A program made the translations under genes and the position numbers. Under the pieces are notes generated by a model. It was given only the letters and a program-made list of their open reading frames with translations, did not search any database and had not been told where the DNA came from. Below, in pieces: positions 61,960-64,000 of a DNA stretch of 64,000 bases (its first letter is position 1; each line of letters begins with the position of its first letter). The DNA comes from Volvox africanus (taxonomy: Eukaryota; Chlorophyta; Chlorophyceae; Chlamydomonadales; Volvocaceae): NCBI GenBank assembly GCA_030268105.1, contig BSDZ01000008.1:2976001-3040000 (forward strand), in the 5' to 3' direction.

Positions 61960-64000
61960 ATGATTCCTCCAGTGATCCGCAAGCTTGACGAAAATGTCGT
62001 GAACAAAATTGCAGCAGGGGAAGTCATCCAGAGGCCAGCTTCAGCTCTCAAGGAAATGTTGGAAAACTCCCTAGACGCCGGCTCGACCCAAATCAGCGTC
62101 CTGGTGAAGGAAGGCGGCAACAAGCTTCTGCAAATCGTTGACAATGGAAGCGGCATTCGTGTGAGCGCAAGCACGGAACAAACTGAGAGACACAGTTTGT
62201 GGGCTTGTGTGCGTGGCCAGGGTTCTGGGCGCGTTTGAGTAGAATTGTATGGGGGTAATTGTATGGTATGGGGCCATTGTTTGGAGGAACCCTTTCACCA
62301 AATGTAAATATGCTAGGGGACCTGAAACATCCTTTCCGCGCTGTGCACATCTTTAGCGCCTAGTGATCTTCCTTCCACTTGCAGACGGCACGGCCGACCC
62401 CTGATCGATCCCCTCTATCTCTATACTTGACACCCACGCCTCCAAAATGCCTGCTTCCGCCCATATCCCACTGACAGCAACTGCGTCGTAATCTACCTTG
62501 AATTCCAATATGACAGAAAGAAGACCTGGCAATCCTGTGCCACCGTCACACCACCTCAAAACTGCGCGAGTACGCGGATCTGGAAACCATTTCAACACTG
62601 GGCTTCCGCGGCGAGGCGTTGTGTTCCATCAGCTTCGTGTCGCATATGACGGTGACCACCATGGCTCGCGGGGCACAATACGGGTACCGGGTGACGTATA
62701 AGGTGAGAAAGCAGGCGGGATGGCGTCTCGAAGTGATTCTAAAGATCGTGCCAGCTTTGGCACCATGTGGGTCGCTCCACCGATGGGCACTGGCGGCTGG
62801 GCCGGGCAAGACCGAAATGCATTGGTGTGAGCAGCAAGGGCGGAGTTGCATAGTAGATTCCGCACTACAGCACCACTCCCAGGGCGCAGCGCCGGCAGGG
62901 CAGATGGTTAGAACGCACAAAGACCGTTCGGTATGGAAGCACAACTTCCATCTCGTGTGGTGTGGTCGAGTCCTAATGATATTTTCTAGGGTAATCTCGC
63001 TGTTGCCGGGTCGGCAGGGTTTTGTTATACTGGGTTGTCCCACCTGAACGTGCATGTCCATCGCTCCCACCACCGTTTCCATCCTTACGACTCTAGGATA
63101 GTGAGATGGAGGCCCCCGGTCCCCGGCCCGTGGCCGCGGTTCCGGGCACCACTATCACCGTGGAGGATCTCTTTTACAATGTACCCACCCGAAGAAAGGT
63201 GCGGCTGAAATGCGAATGTGTTTAGCCAAGGGTTGCCGCGCACATGGGGGATACCATACGTCTTGGACCAAAGAGGCGTAACTGTGGAGCTGGGAGTGCG
63301 TGGCGATGGCACATGCTGGGTCGTGTAGGTGCATTTGCGATGCAAAGGAACAAGAGTTGCTCACGGCTGTGGAGGATTTGCTGTGGGGACCGCCATGACG
63401 AGCATTGATGTGAACTCAAGTAAAACATCTCCTGCGCTGTCAATACACTGCGAGTATACTCGTATACACAGTGCACATTGTCGACAGCGGCTTGTCGTTG
63501 GTGGGAGCACACCACGTGCTTGGCTCCTGCATTTGGCTCAGATCCTCAAGCTCTTTATTGTCGGGGCCCGTCATCTAGGAGTTAAGGATGTCTTGTCGAT
63601 TGGAATGTTCTCAGCCACGCACCCATCGTTGCCTTGACATCGGCTGACGCCACCTCCTCAGGCCCTTAAGTCTGCCAATGAAGAGTACGGCCTGATCTTG
63701 GATGTGGTCGGCCGCTACGCCGTGTACAGCACCGGCGTGGCCTTCAGCTGCCGCCGGCAGGGCGACGTTCGGCCCGACATCTCCACCACTGCAGCTGGGT
63801 CACGGGTAGATGCCGTGCGGTCCGTGTACGGGGCGGATGTGGCCCGGGAGCTTATACCGCTTAAGGTGGCGGTAGGCGGCGGCACGGGGCCAGAGGTGCC
63901 GGTGGACGGACCGATGGGACTGCGCATCGAGGTGCGCAAACGTGCACAGGGCGTCCTGCCGTTCCCTGCGCTATTTGCAATCGGGTTTAACGAGCGTTCG
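61960..64000 (+). CDS. MLH1: DNA mismatch repair protein MLH1 (MutL homologue), N-terminal part
   Basis: Exons 61960-62160 (ATG), 62517-62702, 63097-63198 and 63662 to the window edge, all phase 0. The sequence is colinear with MLH1: [20 protein letters not shown], the GHKL ATPase motifs LENSLDAGS (I), DNGSGI (II) and GFRGEAL (III), then [18 protein letters not shown] and the start of the transducer domain ([32 protein letters not shown]). MLH1 pairs with PMS1/PMS2-type partners after MutS binds a mismatch and also acts in meiotic crossover resolution. ATP-binding residues are intact. The rest of the gene, including the C-terminal dimerisation domain, lies outside the window. Confidence 0.95.

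Overview
The window is nuclear DNA of a green alga, most likely a volvocine (Chlamydomonas/Volvox group). The genes are cut by many short GT-AG introns, polyadenylation signals read TGTAA, proline-rich cell-wall style modules and Ala/Gly/Ser-rich linkers are common, and the recognisable proteins (Sec24, Cdt2, MLH1, inward-rectifier K+ channel, MscS, TauD-like oxygenase) are eukaryotic. Gene models were built by hand from splice sites and reading-phase bookkeeping. Sec24, Cdt2, the K+ channel, the TauD-like gene, the unknown membrane gene at 36.9-41.1 kb and the gene at 19.4-20.8 kb all close in phase from start to stop.

Layout. 0-3.5 kb (+): the 3' part of a Pro-rich, single-pass membrane protein. 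5.3-18.9 kb (-): a giant type II membrane protein with a long tandem-module ectodomain. 19.4-20.8 kb (-): an unknown protein with a coiled coil. 20.9-21.8 kb: a possible decayed retroelement. 22.9-30.1 kb (-): a complete 14-exon SEC24 gene. 30.5-36.6 kb: a block of nested direct and inverted repeats around the exons of a MscS-type channel gene (+). 36.9-41.1 kb (+): an unrecognised membrane protein with a Lys/Ala-rich tail. 42.5-45.5 kb (-): a TauD/TfdA-like Fe(II)/2-oxoglutarate oxygenase. 47.0-51.5 kb (-): an inward-rectifier K+ channel whose selectivity filter reads TLGYT instead of T-x-GYG. 52.7-53.5 kb (+): exons that look like the missing C-terminus of a MscS channel. 54.5-61.2 kb (-): CDT2/DTL with a 1349-codon extension. 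62.0 kb to the end (+): the first four exons of MLH1.

Themes. The replication-licensing ubiquitin-ligase receptor CDT2 and the mismatch-repair gene MLH1 are divergent over 786 bp, which suggests a shared promoter region. Two ion-channel types (MscS and Kir) lie within 20 kb. The MscS gene seems to have been disturbed by the repeat block: its exons end at 33.63 kb, and phase-compatible C-terminal exons appear 19 kb further on, beyond three other genes. An exon of the same gene is also present as a dead inverted copy with a mutated splice acceptor. These are the least ordinary parts of the window, together with the GYT filter and the two proteins I could not place in a family (5.3-18.9 kb and 36.9-41.1 kb).
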